A stretch of DNA of 64,000 bases from NCBI RefSeq assembly GCF_035013165.1, contig NZ_JAYGJQ010000001.1:558001-622000 (forward strand), given 5' to 3'. The notes under the pieces are model-generated. The model was not told where the DNA came from, did no database searches, and saw nothing but the letters and a program-made list of their open reading frames with translations. Source of the stretch: Bacteriovorax sp. PP10 (GTDB lineage Bacteria > Bdellovibrionota > Bacteriovoracia > Bacteriovoracales > Bacteriovoracaceae). Positions 50,827 to 58,869 of this stretch are shown in pieces; position 1 is the first letter of the stretch, and the number at the start of each line of letters is the position of its first letter. The position numbers and the translations under genes are program-made.

Positions 50827-53397
50827 ATGCTGATGAAATTCTTAAAATATACTCTTTTTGCATTGCCAGTTCTTTTTTGTGGGCTTGCTATTTTTCTGGT
50901 GCACAAAGAATTGATGACCATTTCTTTTCATTCCTTACATAGTGAAATTGCCGATTGGTCTAGTTATAAAATTGAAATTGCTCTGCTTCTTACATTTGTA
51001 AACTTTGTTGTGCTAAGCGGATATGACTGGATAGGGTTAAAGACAATTAAGGCACAACTTGGTTGGTTGAAAACTTTTAAGATTTCTTTCTTTGCTTACT
51101 CACTAAGCAATCTGGTCGGTCATTCACTCATCTCAGGTGCTTCGTTACGTTTAAGATACTATTCGCGAGAAGGATTAGAATTAAGACAGATTAGTCATAT
51201 CTCTTTGCAAAATACGATTTCATTCTGGTTGGGGTTTTTGACTCTTGGTGGAGTTGGATTAATTATTTATCCAAATGATGCGAGTGCAATAGGGCTTAGT
51301 ATTCAGTTGATAGATGTCATTGGATTCTTATTACTCATCCCGGTCATTTGTTATATGGGGGCCAGTTGGTTTTATGCAGAAAAAGAATTTACATTTGGTA
51401 AGCATATTGCCATTTCAATTCCTACAACCAAAGAAGCTTTGGGATTTCTGTCGCTGTCTGTGCTTGATCTGACTTTATGTTCACTGGTGATGTATTTTTT
51501 GTTACCACCCGATGCCAATATTCAGTTTACTCATTTCCTTGTTTTATTTGTGACTGCTCAGCTGGCCGGGTTAATTAGTCAGGTGCCAGGTGGATTAGGG
51601 GTTTTTGATAGTGTGCTCCTTAAGTTATTAGTTCCATTTGCTCCTGCTCATGAACTGTTAACATCATTTGTCCTATTTAGAATCATATACTATTTCATTC
51701 CATTTTTTTTAACTCTGGCCGGAGTGGCAACAGATGAAATGATTTTAAAAAGAGAGCATACGAAAAAAGCGACAGCTATTATCAGGACGATGCTTTCTCC
51801 CATCATTGCTCAACTTTTAGCAATTGCGACATTCATCAGCGGAATTGTTTTACTTTTTTCGAGCGTATTCCCGGCCATTGCTTCAAGAACACATAATCTT
51901 CATAAGGTTGTTCCTTTATTTGTTATGGAACTCTCACATTGGGCTTCATCAATCACAGGGTTATTCTTATTATTTCTTTCTTTTAAGTTGTGGGGAAAAA
52001 ATAAAAAAGCCCTGCATATGGTGCAGATTCTCTTAATCGTTGGAATCATCACTTCTTTATTGAAGGGCTTTGATTATGAGGAGGCCATTCTTCTAAGTGT
52101 GATTCTTGCTTTCTCATTATTTACTAAAGATGCCTTTTATAGAACATCACCACCACGTTTTATTGATAATACAAACTTCCAAATAATCATCATCCTTGGA
52201 ATTCTATTACTGAGTATGTATGCCGGTCTGTTTGCCTATCAGGAAATTCCTTATTCAGATGCACTTTGGTTTAAGTTCCACTCGCGTGGTAATGCTGAAC
52301 GATTTCTGCGCTCGACATTAACCTTATTTACGATTTTTATTTTTATTGCTGTTCGCACTTATTTAAAATCAGATAAGCATGTTGATGAGCCACTGATGAC
52401 TCCAGAAGAAGAAGGAGTTATTGAAGAAATTCTAAAAAATGTAACCGAGACAGATGCTCAATTAGTATGGACTAAAGATAAGCACATCATGATTTCTGAA
52501 GATAAGAAGGCCTTTATCATGTACGGCATTCAATCTGATTCATGGGTTGTTTTAGGTGATGCATACGGCGAGCCAGCTTCCAGAAAAAAATTAATGCATG
52601 ATTTTATCGTCAAGGCAGACCTTCAAGGGGCCAAGCCTGTTTTTTATCAATTAAGTGAAAGATCCCTCGGGCAGGCGCTAGAAGAAGGACTACAAATTTT
52701 CAAATTAGGCGAAGAAGCACACATCGACTTAACGACATTTTCTCTGGAAGGCAGTTCAAGAAAAAGTCTTCGCAATAATGAAAAGCGTGGAGAAAAAGAA
52801 GGGCTAAGTTTTAGAATCGTTCCGAAGAGTGAAGTGCCTGCGATCATGAATCGTTTAAAAGAAATTTCTGATATCTGGATGAAAGACAAAAATGCGAAAG
52901 AAAAAGGATTCTCTCTAGGTTTTTTTAGAGAGGATTATATCAAGCATTTTCCATGTGCCATTATAGAAAAAGATGGAAAGATTATGGCCTTTGCTAATTT
53001 ATGGTTAGGAGCAGGCAATGAAATTAGTATCGATCTAATGAGATACGACACAGCTTCACCTCATGGGATTATGGATTATCTTTTTGTGAAAATTCTTCTG
53101 TGGGGCCAAAGTGAAAACTTTAAAAGCTTCAACTTTGGAATGGCGCCATTGTCCGGGCTTCGCTCAAATCCATGGGCCCCATTATGGTACAAACTAGGCT
53201 CTTTCATTTATAGACATGGAGAACATTTTTATAACTTCCAGGGTCTTCACGATTATAAGGCCAAGTATGATCCACAATGGAAGATGAGATTTATTGCTTC
53301 TTATGGGGGATTATCATTCTTAAGAACACTAACAGATGTGACTTTCTTGATTGGCGGTGGCGCACTTGGAGTATTAGGATTAAAAAAGGATAAGTAA
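50827..53397 (+). CDS. mprF: phosphatidylglycerol aminoacyltransferase/flippase (MprF)
   Basis: 856 residues. N-terminal flippase and synthase membrane region (about 12-14 helices, residues 1-520; 'SNLVGHSLISGASLRLRYYS' and 'SQVPGGLGVFDSVLL' are the UPF0104 motifs) followed by a cytosolic DUF2156 aminoacyltransferase domain (about 530-856; 'RKSLRNNEKRGEKEGLSFRI', 'NFGMAPLSGL'). Transfers Lys or Ala from tRNA to phosphatidylglycerol, lowering surface negative charge and giving resistance to cationic peptides. Overlaps acvB by 1 nt. Start is ATG 50827 or the ATG two codons later. Confidence 0.94.
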   Translation: MLMKFLKYTLFALPVLFCGLAIFLVHKELMTISFHSLHSEIADWSSYKIEIALLLTFVNFVVLSGYDWIGLKTIKAQLGWLKTFKISFFAYSLSNLVGHSLISGASLRLRYYSREGLELRQISHISLQNTISFWLGFLTLGGVGLIIYPNDASAIGLSIQLIDVIGFLLLIPVICYMGASWFYAEKEFTFGKHIAISIPTTKEALGFLSLSVLDLTLCSLVMYFLLPPDANIQFTHFLVLFVTAQLAGLISQVPGGLGVFDSVLLKLLVPFAPAHELLTSFVLFRIIYYFIPFFLTLAGVATDEMILKREHTKKATAIIRTMLSPIIAQLLAIATFISGIVLLFSSVFPAIASRTHNLHKVVPLFVMELSHWASSITGLFLLFLSFKLWGKNKKALHMVQILLIVGIITSLLKGFDYEEAILLSVILAFSLFTKDAFYRTSPPRFIDNTNFQIIIILGILLLSMYAGLFAYQEIPYSDALWFKFHSRGNAERFLRSTLTLFTIFIFIAVRTYLKSDKHVDEPLMTPEEEGVIEEILKNVTETDAQLVWTKDKHIMISEDKKAFIMYGIQSDSWVVLGDAYGEPASRKKLMHDFIVKADLQGAKPVFYQLSERSLGQALEEGLQIFKLGEEAHIDLTTFSLEGSSRKSLRNNEKRGEKEGLSFRIVPKSEVPAIMNRLKEISDIWMKDKNAKEKGFSLGFFREDYIKHFPCAIIEKDGKIMAFANLWLGAGNEISIDLMRYDTASPHGIMDYLFVKILLWGQSENFKSFNFGMAPLSGLRSNPWAPLWYKLGSFIYRHGEHFYNFQGLHDYKAKYDPQWKMRFIASYGGLSFLRTLTDVTFLIGGGALGVLGLKKDK

Positions 53398-54785
53398 TGA
53401 AAATGTTTTTACTATTAATTTGTCTCCTATTTTCTACTGTGACTTTTGCTAAAACAGAAACATTTAATGCCGGACGATTTGGTAAGGTCACAATCTATGG
53501 TGCTGAAAAAGATTCACCTTCGCAGTTCATACTTTTTCTCTCTGGTGATGGGGGATGGAACGCTGGTGTTGTCGATATGGCCAATAGTCTGGAAGCACCT
53601 GATACAGTGGTCGTTGGAATCAGCACTCCTGCTTACTTTAAAAATTTATTAAAGAGTAAAGAGAAGTGTCATTACGTTGCAGCTGATCTGGAATCTTTGA
53701 GTCATTTGATCCAAATGAAATTCAATTTCAAAGAATATGTTATCCCAACATTAGTTGGTTACTCATCTGGAGCAAGTTTAGTTTACGGTGTACTTGCCCA
53801 AGCGCCATCGAATACTTTTAAAGGAGCGATCTCTTTAGGTTTCTGCCCGGATATAGAGGCCGATAAACCTTTATGTAAAGGGAGTGGGTTGGAATCAACT
53901 GTTCTGAAAAAAAATAAAGACTTTCTCATGAAGCCTTATGAGAAACTAAAACAACCATGGGTTGTTCTTCATGGGAATATTGATCAGGTTTGTTCATTTG
54001 CTGAACAAAAAAAATTCACTGAAGGATTACCTAATACGACTTTTGTAGAACTCAATAAAGTAGGACATGGCTTTAGCGTTCAAAAAAATTGGATGCCTCA
54101 ATTTAAAGAGGCCTTTACTAAAATTATTGATCTTGATCGCCCCAAAGCAAAAAATCCAGCTATTCAGGATTTGCCAGTTGAAGAAATGGAAGTGGAAGGA
54201 AAATCAAATAGTACTTTGGTGGTTATTCTTTCTGGAGATGGAGGATGGGCAAGTCTTGATAAAGATCTTGCAGGTGCCTTCAACGAACAAGGCTACAGTG
54301 TTGTTGGTTTAAATTCATTGAAATATTTTTGGAAACCTAAAACAGAAGATGATATTGGCCGAGACCTGAATCGCATCGGTGTTCATTACATGAAAGAATG
54401 GAAAAAAAGTAAAATCCTATGGGTTGGTTACTCTATGGGAGCAGATGCTCTTCCATTTGGACTTAATAGAGTTTCTGATGAAGTAAAAAAGCAAAGTTTG
54501 GCTTCGATCTATATTGGCCTATCAAGAAATGCAGAATTTGAATTTAACTTTTCAAACTGGTTAACGACTGGTGCATCCGAAGATGGCAAGCCTACCAAAC
54601 CAGAAATTATAAAACTTTCCAGTAGTGCATCCTCTTTAAAAAATATTTGTATCTTTGGAACTGAAGAAGATGATAGTGGGTGTGAAGTCTTAAAGGAAAA
54701 CATCAAAGTTATTGAACTTCCAGGTGGCCACCATTTTGGTGGAGACTATGATAAAATCGCCGCACTTATTTTAAAGAGCATCTAG
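53397..54785 (+). CDS. acvB: AcvB/VirJ-type periplasmic hydrolase
   Basis: 462 residues, signal peptide 'MKMFLLLICLLFSTVTFA'. Two related alpha/beta-hydrolase halves. Each starts with an 'LSGDGGW' block (about residues 44 and 278) and has a nucleophile elbow, GYSSGA in the first and GYSMGA in the second, the full AcvB architecture (VirJ is the C-terminal half alone). In Agrobacterium and Rhizobium AcvB is encoded with LpiA/MprF and hydrolyses lysyl-phosphatidylglycerol, so the overlap with mprF here supports the same synthesis/degradation pairing. 'PGGHHFGGDYD' likely bears the catalytic His. Confidence 0.9.
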   Translation: MKMFLLLICLLFSTVTFAKTETFNAGRFGKVTIYGAEKDSPSQFILFLSGDGGWNAGVVDMANSLEAPDTVVVGISTPAYFKNLLKSKEKCHYVAADLESLSHLIQMKFNFKEYVIPTLVGYSSGASLVYGVLAQAPSNTFKGAISLGFCPDIEADKPLCKGSGLESTVLKKNKDFLMKPYEKLKQPWVVLHGNIDQVCSFAEQKKFTEGLPNTTFVELNKVGHGFSVQKNWMPQFKEAFTKIIDLDRPKAKNPAIQDLPVEEMEVEGKSNSTLVVILSGDGGWASLDKDLAGAFNEQGYSVVGLNSLKYFWKPKTEDDIGRDLNRIGVHYMKEWKKSKILWVGYSMGADALPFGLNRVSDEVKKQSLASIYIGLSRNAEFEFNFSNWLTTGASEDGKPTKPEIIKLSSSASSLKNICIFGTEEDDSGCEVLKENIKVIELPGGHHFGGDYDKIAALILKSI

Positions 54786-54819
54786 ATAGTTTAGTATTAT
54801 TAATCACTTATTGTGTGAT

Positions 54820-54848
54820 TTGACGATATTTCCTATTGCGGATAATAT
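54820..54848 (+). promoter_or_regulatory. consensus sigma-70 promoter
   Basis: TTGACG (54820-54825), 17-nt spacer, TAATAT (54843-54848). It drives the AhpD-like/Rrf2 operon. The -10 element sits at the centre of a 31-bp dyad, so a protein bound to the dyad would block it. Confidence 0.75.
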
Positions 54849-54862
54849 ATATCCACAATAGG
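54832..54862. promoter_or_regulatory. 31-bp dyad over the promoter and RBS: probable Rrf2 operator
   Basis: Arms CCTATTGCGGATA (54832-54844) and TATCCACAATAGG (54850-54862) differ at one pair, with a 5-nt centre. It covers the -10 box and runs into the AGGAGG Shine-Dalgarno. Rrf2 regulators bind dyads of about this length, and the operon encodes one, so autoregulation is the simplest reading. In read-through mRNA it would instead fold over the RBS. Confidence 0.6.
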
Positions 54863-54871
54863 AGGTGCATA

Positions 54872-55348
54872 ATGAAAGCACGCATGAATTATTACCCACA
54901 ATTTACTGAAGCCTTTTCTAAACTAAACGACGTCGAAGGAATGCTTCAAAACTCAACTCTGGATAAGCACCTGATCCATTTAGTGAAAATTCGCGCTTCA
55001 CAAATCAATAACTGTCATTTCTGTATTGATCTGCATGTGAAACAAGCAAGAAAAGATGAAGAAAGAGAAATGAGACTTCACCATTTATCTACATGGCATG
55101 AATCAACTCTTTTTACTGATAAAGAAAAAGCAGCATTGAATTGGACTGAGGTTCTTACTAAACTTAGTTCGAATGATGTGAGTGATGAACTTTATCTGGC
55201 GACAAGACAACATTTTAACGAAAAAGAGATTACAGAATTAACAATGTCCGTAGCGCTAATTAATATGTGGAATCGTTTCGGTGTGAGTTTCAAATCAGTA
55301 GCAGGATCAATGGATAAAGCTCTTGGTGTGGAGAATGTTAAACTATGA
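54872..55348 (+). CDS. carboxymuconolactone decarboxylase/AhpD-family protein
   Basis: 158 residues from ATG 54872, 6-7 nt after a perfect AGGAGG. AhpD-like all-helical fold with the redox pair in 'INNCHFCIDLHVKQAR' (C-x2-C followed by the H of the relay), the pattern of AhpD/YnfD-type peroxidase partners. Likely alkylhydroperoxidase activity or thiol-dependent redox role in the cytoplasm (family knowledge). Its stop overlaps the start of the Rrf2 regulator by 4 nt, so it is probably the main target of that regulator. Confidence 0.9.
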   Translation: MKARMNYYPQFTEAFSKLNDVEGMLQNSTLDKHLIHLVKIRASQINNCHFCIDLHVKQARKDEEREMRLHHLSTWHESTLFTDKEKAALNWTEVLTKLSSNDVSDELYLATRQHFNEKEITELTMSVALINMWNRFGVSFKSVAGSMDKALGVENVKL

Positions 55349-55830
55349 TTCTTGGTAATCAAGTTGAATGGGCACTTCACTGTATGACAGTGCTTGGAAG
55401 GATGCCGGAAGGAGTGCAGGTTTCTGCAAAACTTCTGGCAGAGTTTCATGGTGTTCCCAAAGAGTATTTATCAAAGGCCATGCAAGCTCTTGCGGCCGCA
55501 GGTCTGGTCAATACCACGCCAGGTCCTAAAGGTGGTTATAGTTTATCTCGAGCCCCTTCAAAAATTACGATGCTTGATATTGTTGAAGCTGTAGAAGGCA
55601 AAAAAGTGACTTTTAATTGCCAGGAAATCAGAGGCAATATCCCATGCAAAGGTAAACCTGCAAAACCAACTTCTGTTTGTACAATCGCCAGTGTGATGTA
55701 TAAGGCCGACAATGCATGGAGAGATGTTTTAAGAAAGCAAAAACTCTCTGACATGATAAGCTCTGTCATTGAAGTGGTTCCAGAAGATGCTTTGGAATAT
55801 TCTAATAATTGGTTGTTTGAAAAAAATTAA
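55345..55830 (+). CDS. Rrf2-family transcriptional regulator with three cysteines
   Basis: 161 residues. Winged HTH ('SAKLLAEFHGVPKEYLSKAM' recognition region, wing 'PGPKGGYSLSRAP') and dimerisation helix. C92, C101 and C112 are spaced C-x8-C-x10-C, as expected for Fe-S-binding Rrf2 proteins of the IscR/NsrR/RsrR group, so it should sense NO, redox state or iron. Spacing differs from classical NsrR, so the exact ligand is open. Cotranscribed with the AhpD-like gene and presumably represses both through the dyad at 54832-54862. Confidence 0.9.
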   Translation: MILGNQVEWALHCMTVLGRMPEGVQVSAKLLAEFHGVPKEYLSKAMQALAAAGLVNTTPGPKGGYSLSRAPSKITMLDIVEAVEGKKVTFNCQEIRGNIPCKGKPAKPTSVCTIASVMYKADNAWRDVLRKQKLSDMISSVIEVVPEDALEYSNNWLFEKN

Positions 55831-55895
55831 ACTTATTGGACAAAGTATTCGAACTGGAACAAGATCAAAGCAGTTATTTCTACCAAGGATTAAGT

Positions 55896-56237
55896 ATGCT
55901 TTATATTCTTCTTGTCTGGATTTTGTCTGCTCTCGCTTTACTCATTACATCTAAGCTTGTTAAAGGATTTGAAATCAAAGATTTCAAAGCGGCCTTGATA
56001 GCGAGTTTAGTGATCGGATTGTTAAACGCTGTTCTTCGTCCTATTCTGTTATTTCTTACTCTTCCGATCAATATCCTAACTTTAGGACTCTTCACTTTCG
56101 TAGTGAATGCCATCGTTTTAAGATTAGCGGCCGGAATGATGTCGAGTTTTAAGATCGCCGATTGGATGACTGCTATTATCGGAGCATTTGTTCTTGTAAT
56201 CGTTCAGATCCTGATGAACATATTCGTCACTTTCTAG
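55896..56237 (+). CDS. YvlD-type small membrane protein (phage_holin_4_2 family)
   Basis: 113 residues from ATG 55896 (AAGG RBS at 7 nt; the TTG 60 nt upstream is unlikely). Four membrane helices. 'SLVIGLLNAVLRPILLFLTLPINILTLGLFTFVVNA' is the diagnostic block of the phage holin family 4, superfamily IV / YvlD proteins. These are chromosomal envelope proteins, not evidence of a prophage. It could act in membrane stress response. Follows the Rrf2 gene by 65 nt without an obvious terminator. Confidence 0.85.
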   Translation: MLYILLVWILSALALLITSKLVKGFEIKDFKAALIASLVIGLLNAVLRPILLFLTLPINILTLGLFTFVVNAIVLRLAAGMMSSFKIADWMTAIIGAFVLVIVQILMNIFVTF

Positions 56238-56274
56238 CCAACTTGAACTCAATTTGATTTTGTGTTATAAAAAA

Positions 56275-56303
56275 GGAACAGGTGCTTCGAAGGTGCCTGC
56301 TCC
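56275..56303 (+). terminator. stem-loop after the YvlD-type gene
   Basis: GGAACAGGTGC and GTGCCTGCTCC form an 11-position stem (one mismatch, two G-U wobbles) with loop TTCGAAG. No T-run follows, so it may be a Rho-assisted end, an mRNA-stabilising structure or part of the leader of the gene at 56400. Confidence 0.45.
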
Positions 56304-56399
56304 CGTCCAAGAGAACCTCACTTCGAATTTCTCCTCTCATACATTTAATCTTTTGGTTACCAATCACGGGAAGGTAACAATGCCAAAGGAGTATTTGTT

Positions 56400-56834
56400 A
56401 TGTCACGTTCTAGTATCGAATCGTTAAAAATCAGGGCCAAGCTTCTGCAGAAGTCCAAAAAGAAATCCGGAAAAGAAATTCAATTAAAAGATGCGCTTCA
56501 AATTGTGGCGAAGGCAAGAGGCTTTGAATCATGGCGAGAGCTCAATGCGAATTTCGAGGAAACCGATTTATTTAATCCAGCTCATTGGAGCGCACAGTGG
56601 AAAGTCTGGTACAACACTGTTGATGAAGCTCGCACCAATTTAAAAGCGTCAGAGTTTCTTCTGCCTTATCACAAACAATTTTTTATCTGTGATGTTCACT
56701 ACATTCAAGCTTTGGGAATTTCACCAGAGGATAGTGACTTAAACGCGATAGGAAATGACTGGACAATTCCACAGAATAAAAACGCGTGGGAAAGAGTTGT
56801 GCAGAAAATTCGTGAAGCTCAAAAGACAAAGTAA
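56400..56834 (+). CDS. small cytoplasmic protein of unknown function
   Basis: 144 residues, ATG with AAAGGAG at 8 nt. The basic N-terminal 50 residues ('LKIRAKLLQKSKKKSGKEIQL', 'ALQIVAKARGFESWRELNA') look like a helical domain of the kind found before glyoxalase-superfamily or toxin-linked 'ALE-x-A-R-x-x-G-F-x-x-W' modules. The remainder ('QFFICDVHYIQALGISPEDSDLNAIGNDWTIP') is unrecognised. No signal peptide or membrane helix. Nucleic-acid binding by the basic segment is conceivable. Preceded by a 160-nt structured leader and followed by a GGCCCG/CGGGCC hairpin. Confidence 0.7.
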   Translation: MSRSSIESLKIRAKLLQKSKKKSGKEIQLKDALQIVAKARGFESWRELNANFEETDLFNPAHWSAQWKVWYNTVDEARTNLKASEFLLPYHKQFFICDVHYIQALGISPEDSDLNAIGNDWTIPQNKNAWERVVQKIREAQKTK

Positions 56835-56840
56835 AAAAAT

Positions 56841-56866
56841 GGCCCGGATAAAAGCGGGCCTATTAT
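56841..56866 (+). terminator. stem-loop terminator
   Basis: 6-bp G/C stem GGCCCG / CGGGCC with an 8-nt loop and a TATTATTA tail, 7 nt after the stop of the preceding gene. It shares its core with the terminators at 58141 and 63858. Confidence 0.65.
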
Positions 56867-56949
56867 TAGTGGCTGGAAGTTCTGATTAAGGACTATATTG
56901 AAACTAAGTAGGGAGAAGCTGGTCGTTTTTTTTCCCTCATTTATTTGTT

Positions 56950-56982
56950 TAATCTTCCGAAAAGAGAGTTAATCGGAGATTA
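56950..56982 (+). promoter_or_regulatory. stem-loop covering the RBS of the gene at 56985
   Basis: TAATCTTCCG (56950-56959) and CGGAGATTA (56974-56982) form a 9-bp stem with one bulged T and a 14-nt loop. GGAG, the only Shine-Dalgarno, lies in the right arm, and the ATG starts 2 nt after the stem. Confidence 0.5.
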
Positions 56983-56984
56983 AA

Positions 56985-57746
56985 ATGAAATATACATTTG
57001 CACCAAAAACTCACTTAGATGCTTTCTCATTTTTTATGCAAGTGCCATTTTATAGTATGTGGGATGTTTTTTATAAAAAGGATCTGGTGTTTAGTGGAGA
57101 TGAAGTTACATCAATTGAATTAAATTTAAATGAAAGTCCGACATATAGAATGTTTTACAATGCAAAAAGTTTTCATGGTTACATAGATATTAGAGAAAAA
57201 TTCATTAGAGATGATTTTATGAATGTCGAAGTGAAGACTGTGAATAAAAACTTTCAGGCGATTTGCCAGGAATCGCTAAAAGAAGGATGGGATTTAACAT
57301 TTCACCGTAATTCACCAGTGCTTTGGGTTGTTGCCACATCAATTATAGTGACATTCTTTTATTGGCTATTTTCAGTTCCATTTAATTTTTTAAATCCAGA
57401 AATCGTAGGCAATACTTTATGTGATCTCAATTGCGTAAACACTGCCTGGAAAAAAGTCATGACTATTTATATGAGTATGAGCGTTTCGATGGCCTGTTTA
57501 TTTGTCACGGCCTATCTGATTCTTTTCAGAGCGAAGTTGTATAAAGAAGCAAGATTTTATAGATCAATTCAAACATCAGCAATTCTCGTTTTTACTGTTT
57601 CATCTTTCAGAATGGCCGCTGACGTAAAAAAAGTTTTCACTCAGGAGTTTTCGACTCAGGTTCAGATGGTTTATCAACCTCAGAATTTCAAAACGACTGC
57701 TGAAAGAGGGATTGCTTCGCAGAAGGGATTTGATAAAGTTGACTAA
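56985..57746 (+). CDS. membrane protein of unknown function
   Basis: 253 residues without signal peptide. A cytoplasmic N-terminal domain of about 105 residues ('DEVTSIELNLNESPTYRMFYN', strand-rich) is followed by membrane helices at about residues 110-128, 158-182 and possibly 195-212. A loop with two cysteines ('NTLCDLNCVNTAW') sits between the first two helices, likely outside. The basic C-terminal tail is disordered. No family recognised. Its RBS is masked by a stem-loop. Confidence 0.7.
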   Translation: MKYTFAPKTHLDAFSFFMQVPFYSMWDVFYKKDLVFSGDEVTSIELNLNESPTYRMFYNAKSFHGYIDIREKFIRDDFMNVEVKTVNKNFQAICQESLKEGWDLTFHRNSPVLWVVATSIIVTFFYWLFSVPFNFLNPEIVGNTLCDLNCVNTAWKKVMTIYMSMSVSMACLFVTAYLILFRAKLYKEARFYRSIQTSAILVFTVSSFRMAADVKKVFTQEFSTQVQMVYQPQNFKTTAERGIASQKGFDKVD

Positions 57747-57842
57747 TTTTATCTCCAATCATTAATCTTTTAAATTTTTTCACCATTTCCTGAGAATCTG
57801 ATTAAAATAGAGACACTACTAATCGTTTCAAAGGAATGAATC

Positions 57843-58133
57843 ATGCAAATGGAAAAAGACACAATTATCGATTACTTAATTTCTTCTGGTGCAGAAGTAG
57901 ATACAAATAGCCTTACAAGTCTTTCACTTATGGATCTTATTGATATGCTAGTAGACCACGCTAGCGAAACAGATCTTGATTACGAAATTCTTTCTACAGC
58001 TTTCGCAAGCAGAGTTCACCCAGATCGTTTCGAACAATTTCATGAAGCAGTAATGAGCCAATATGAATCAATTCAAGACGGACAAGAAATCCCAGAATCG
58101 ACATTAGATAGAATCGCAGTTCAATACAGATAA
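57843..58133 (+). CDS. small acidic cytoplasmic protein of unknown function
   Basis: 96 residues, strongly acidic, no signal peptide. AAAGGAA RBS at 9 nt and codon choice restricted to common codons suggest real, good expression. Predicted all-helical ('LTSLSLMDLIDMLVDHASE', 'RFEQFHEAVMSQYESIQDG'). No family recognised. A -10-like TAAAAT lies about 40 nt upstream. Ends at a strong bidirectional terminator. Confidence 0.78.
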   Translation: MQMEKDTIIDYLISSGAEVDTNSLTSLSLMDLIDMLVDHASETDLDYEILSTAFASRVHPDRFEQFHEAVMSQYESIQDGQEIPESTLDRIAVQYR

Positions 58134-58140
58134 TAAAAGA

Positions 58141-58166
58141 AGGCCCGCTTTTCGCGGGCCTTTTTA
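58141..58166. terminator. bidirectional intrinsic terminator
   Basis: 8-bp stem AGGCCCGC / GCGGGCCT with loop TTTTC and a T-run after it; an A-rich stretch precedes it. Lies between the convergent genes ending at 58133 and 58171. Confidence 0.9.
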
Positions 58167-58170
58167 CTTT

Positions 58171-58665
58171 TTAGTCTTGGAAGTCAGCTGGTTCAGAAAA
58201 CTCTTCAATATAAGAGCCATTTTTATTCACAAGAAAGTTCTCGTAGATATATCCCTTGTAGTCTTGTAAACATTCATTAAATTCTCTATCTGCTTCTTCT
58301 TCACTTACTTCATCGTTATATTCGCATGAATCAGTAAAGGCAGCGTCAGCGCGAACAGTACCGTAGAAACCAACAAGCTCAGATCCTTTATAGATAACTC
58401 TGATTGATTCAACATCTAGAGTTGGATCTCCTAGAAGATTGTATGGGCCTTCTAAAACCGTATCACCCCAGATGTTTGCAAGTTCTTCTGAAACTGCTTC
58501 CATTTTTTTAAGGATAGTTGCTTTTTGAGCAGCTGGAAGTTTTGCTTCTGAAAAAGATTTTTCATTATAATTTCCAGATTCATACAGGTCGTTAACTTGA
58601 GAGTTTGTTAAAGCGAAGGCGTTGATTGAAGAGATAAGAAGAAGAGTAGCGATGATCGATTTCAT
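58171..58665 (-). CDS. exported acidic protein of unknown function
   Basis: 164 residues, signal peptide MKSIIATLLLISSINAFA. The mature part is acidic with a compact domain ('SIRVIYKGSELVGFYGTVRADA') and two cysteines in 'DSCEYNDEVSEEEADREFNEC', whose intervening acidic run could bind cations. No family recognised. Monocistronic with a shared downstream terminator. Confidence 0.75.
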   Translation of the reverse strand: MKSIIATLLLISSINAFALTNSQVNDLYESGNYNEKSFSEAKLPAAQKATILKKMEAVSEELANIWGDTVLEGPYNLLGDPTLDVESIRVIYKGSELVGFYGTVRADAAFTDSCEYNDEVSEEEADREFNECLQDYKGYIYENFLVNKNGSYIEEFSEPADFQD

Positions 58666-58869
58666 ATGTAGTCCTGGTTAAGTTGAGGCGTTATATGGGA
58701 AATGGTGAGTGGATTCAAGATTTATAAAGGGATGGTGTTTATCTAATAATTAGAATGAAGGTCCAGATGATATCGATTATGTGATATTGATTGTTTAGCT
58801 TGGAAGTATTGTTGAGAAATTTGCTTTTTCAACTAATATTCATCTGCCTTATTCCGATAATTTAAGTCT

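Noticed and set aside
55896-56237. Prophage remnant because of the 'phage holin' family name
   Set aside because: YvlD-type proteins of this family are ordinary chromosomal membrane proteins and there are no phage genes nearby.
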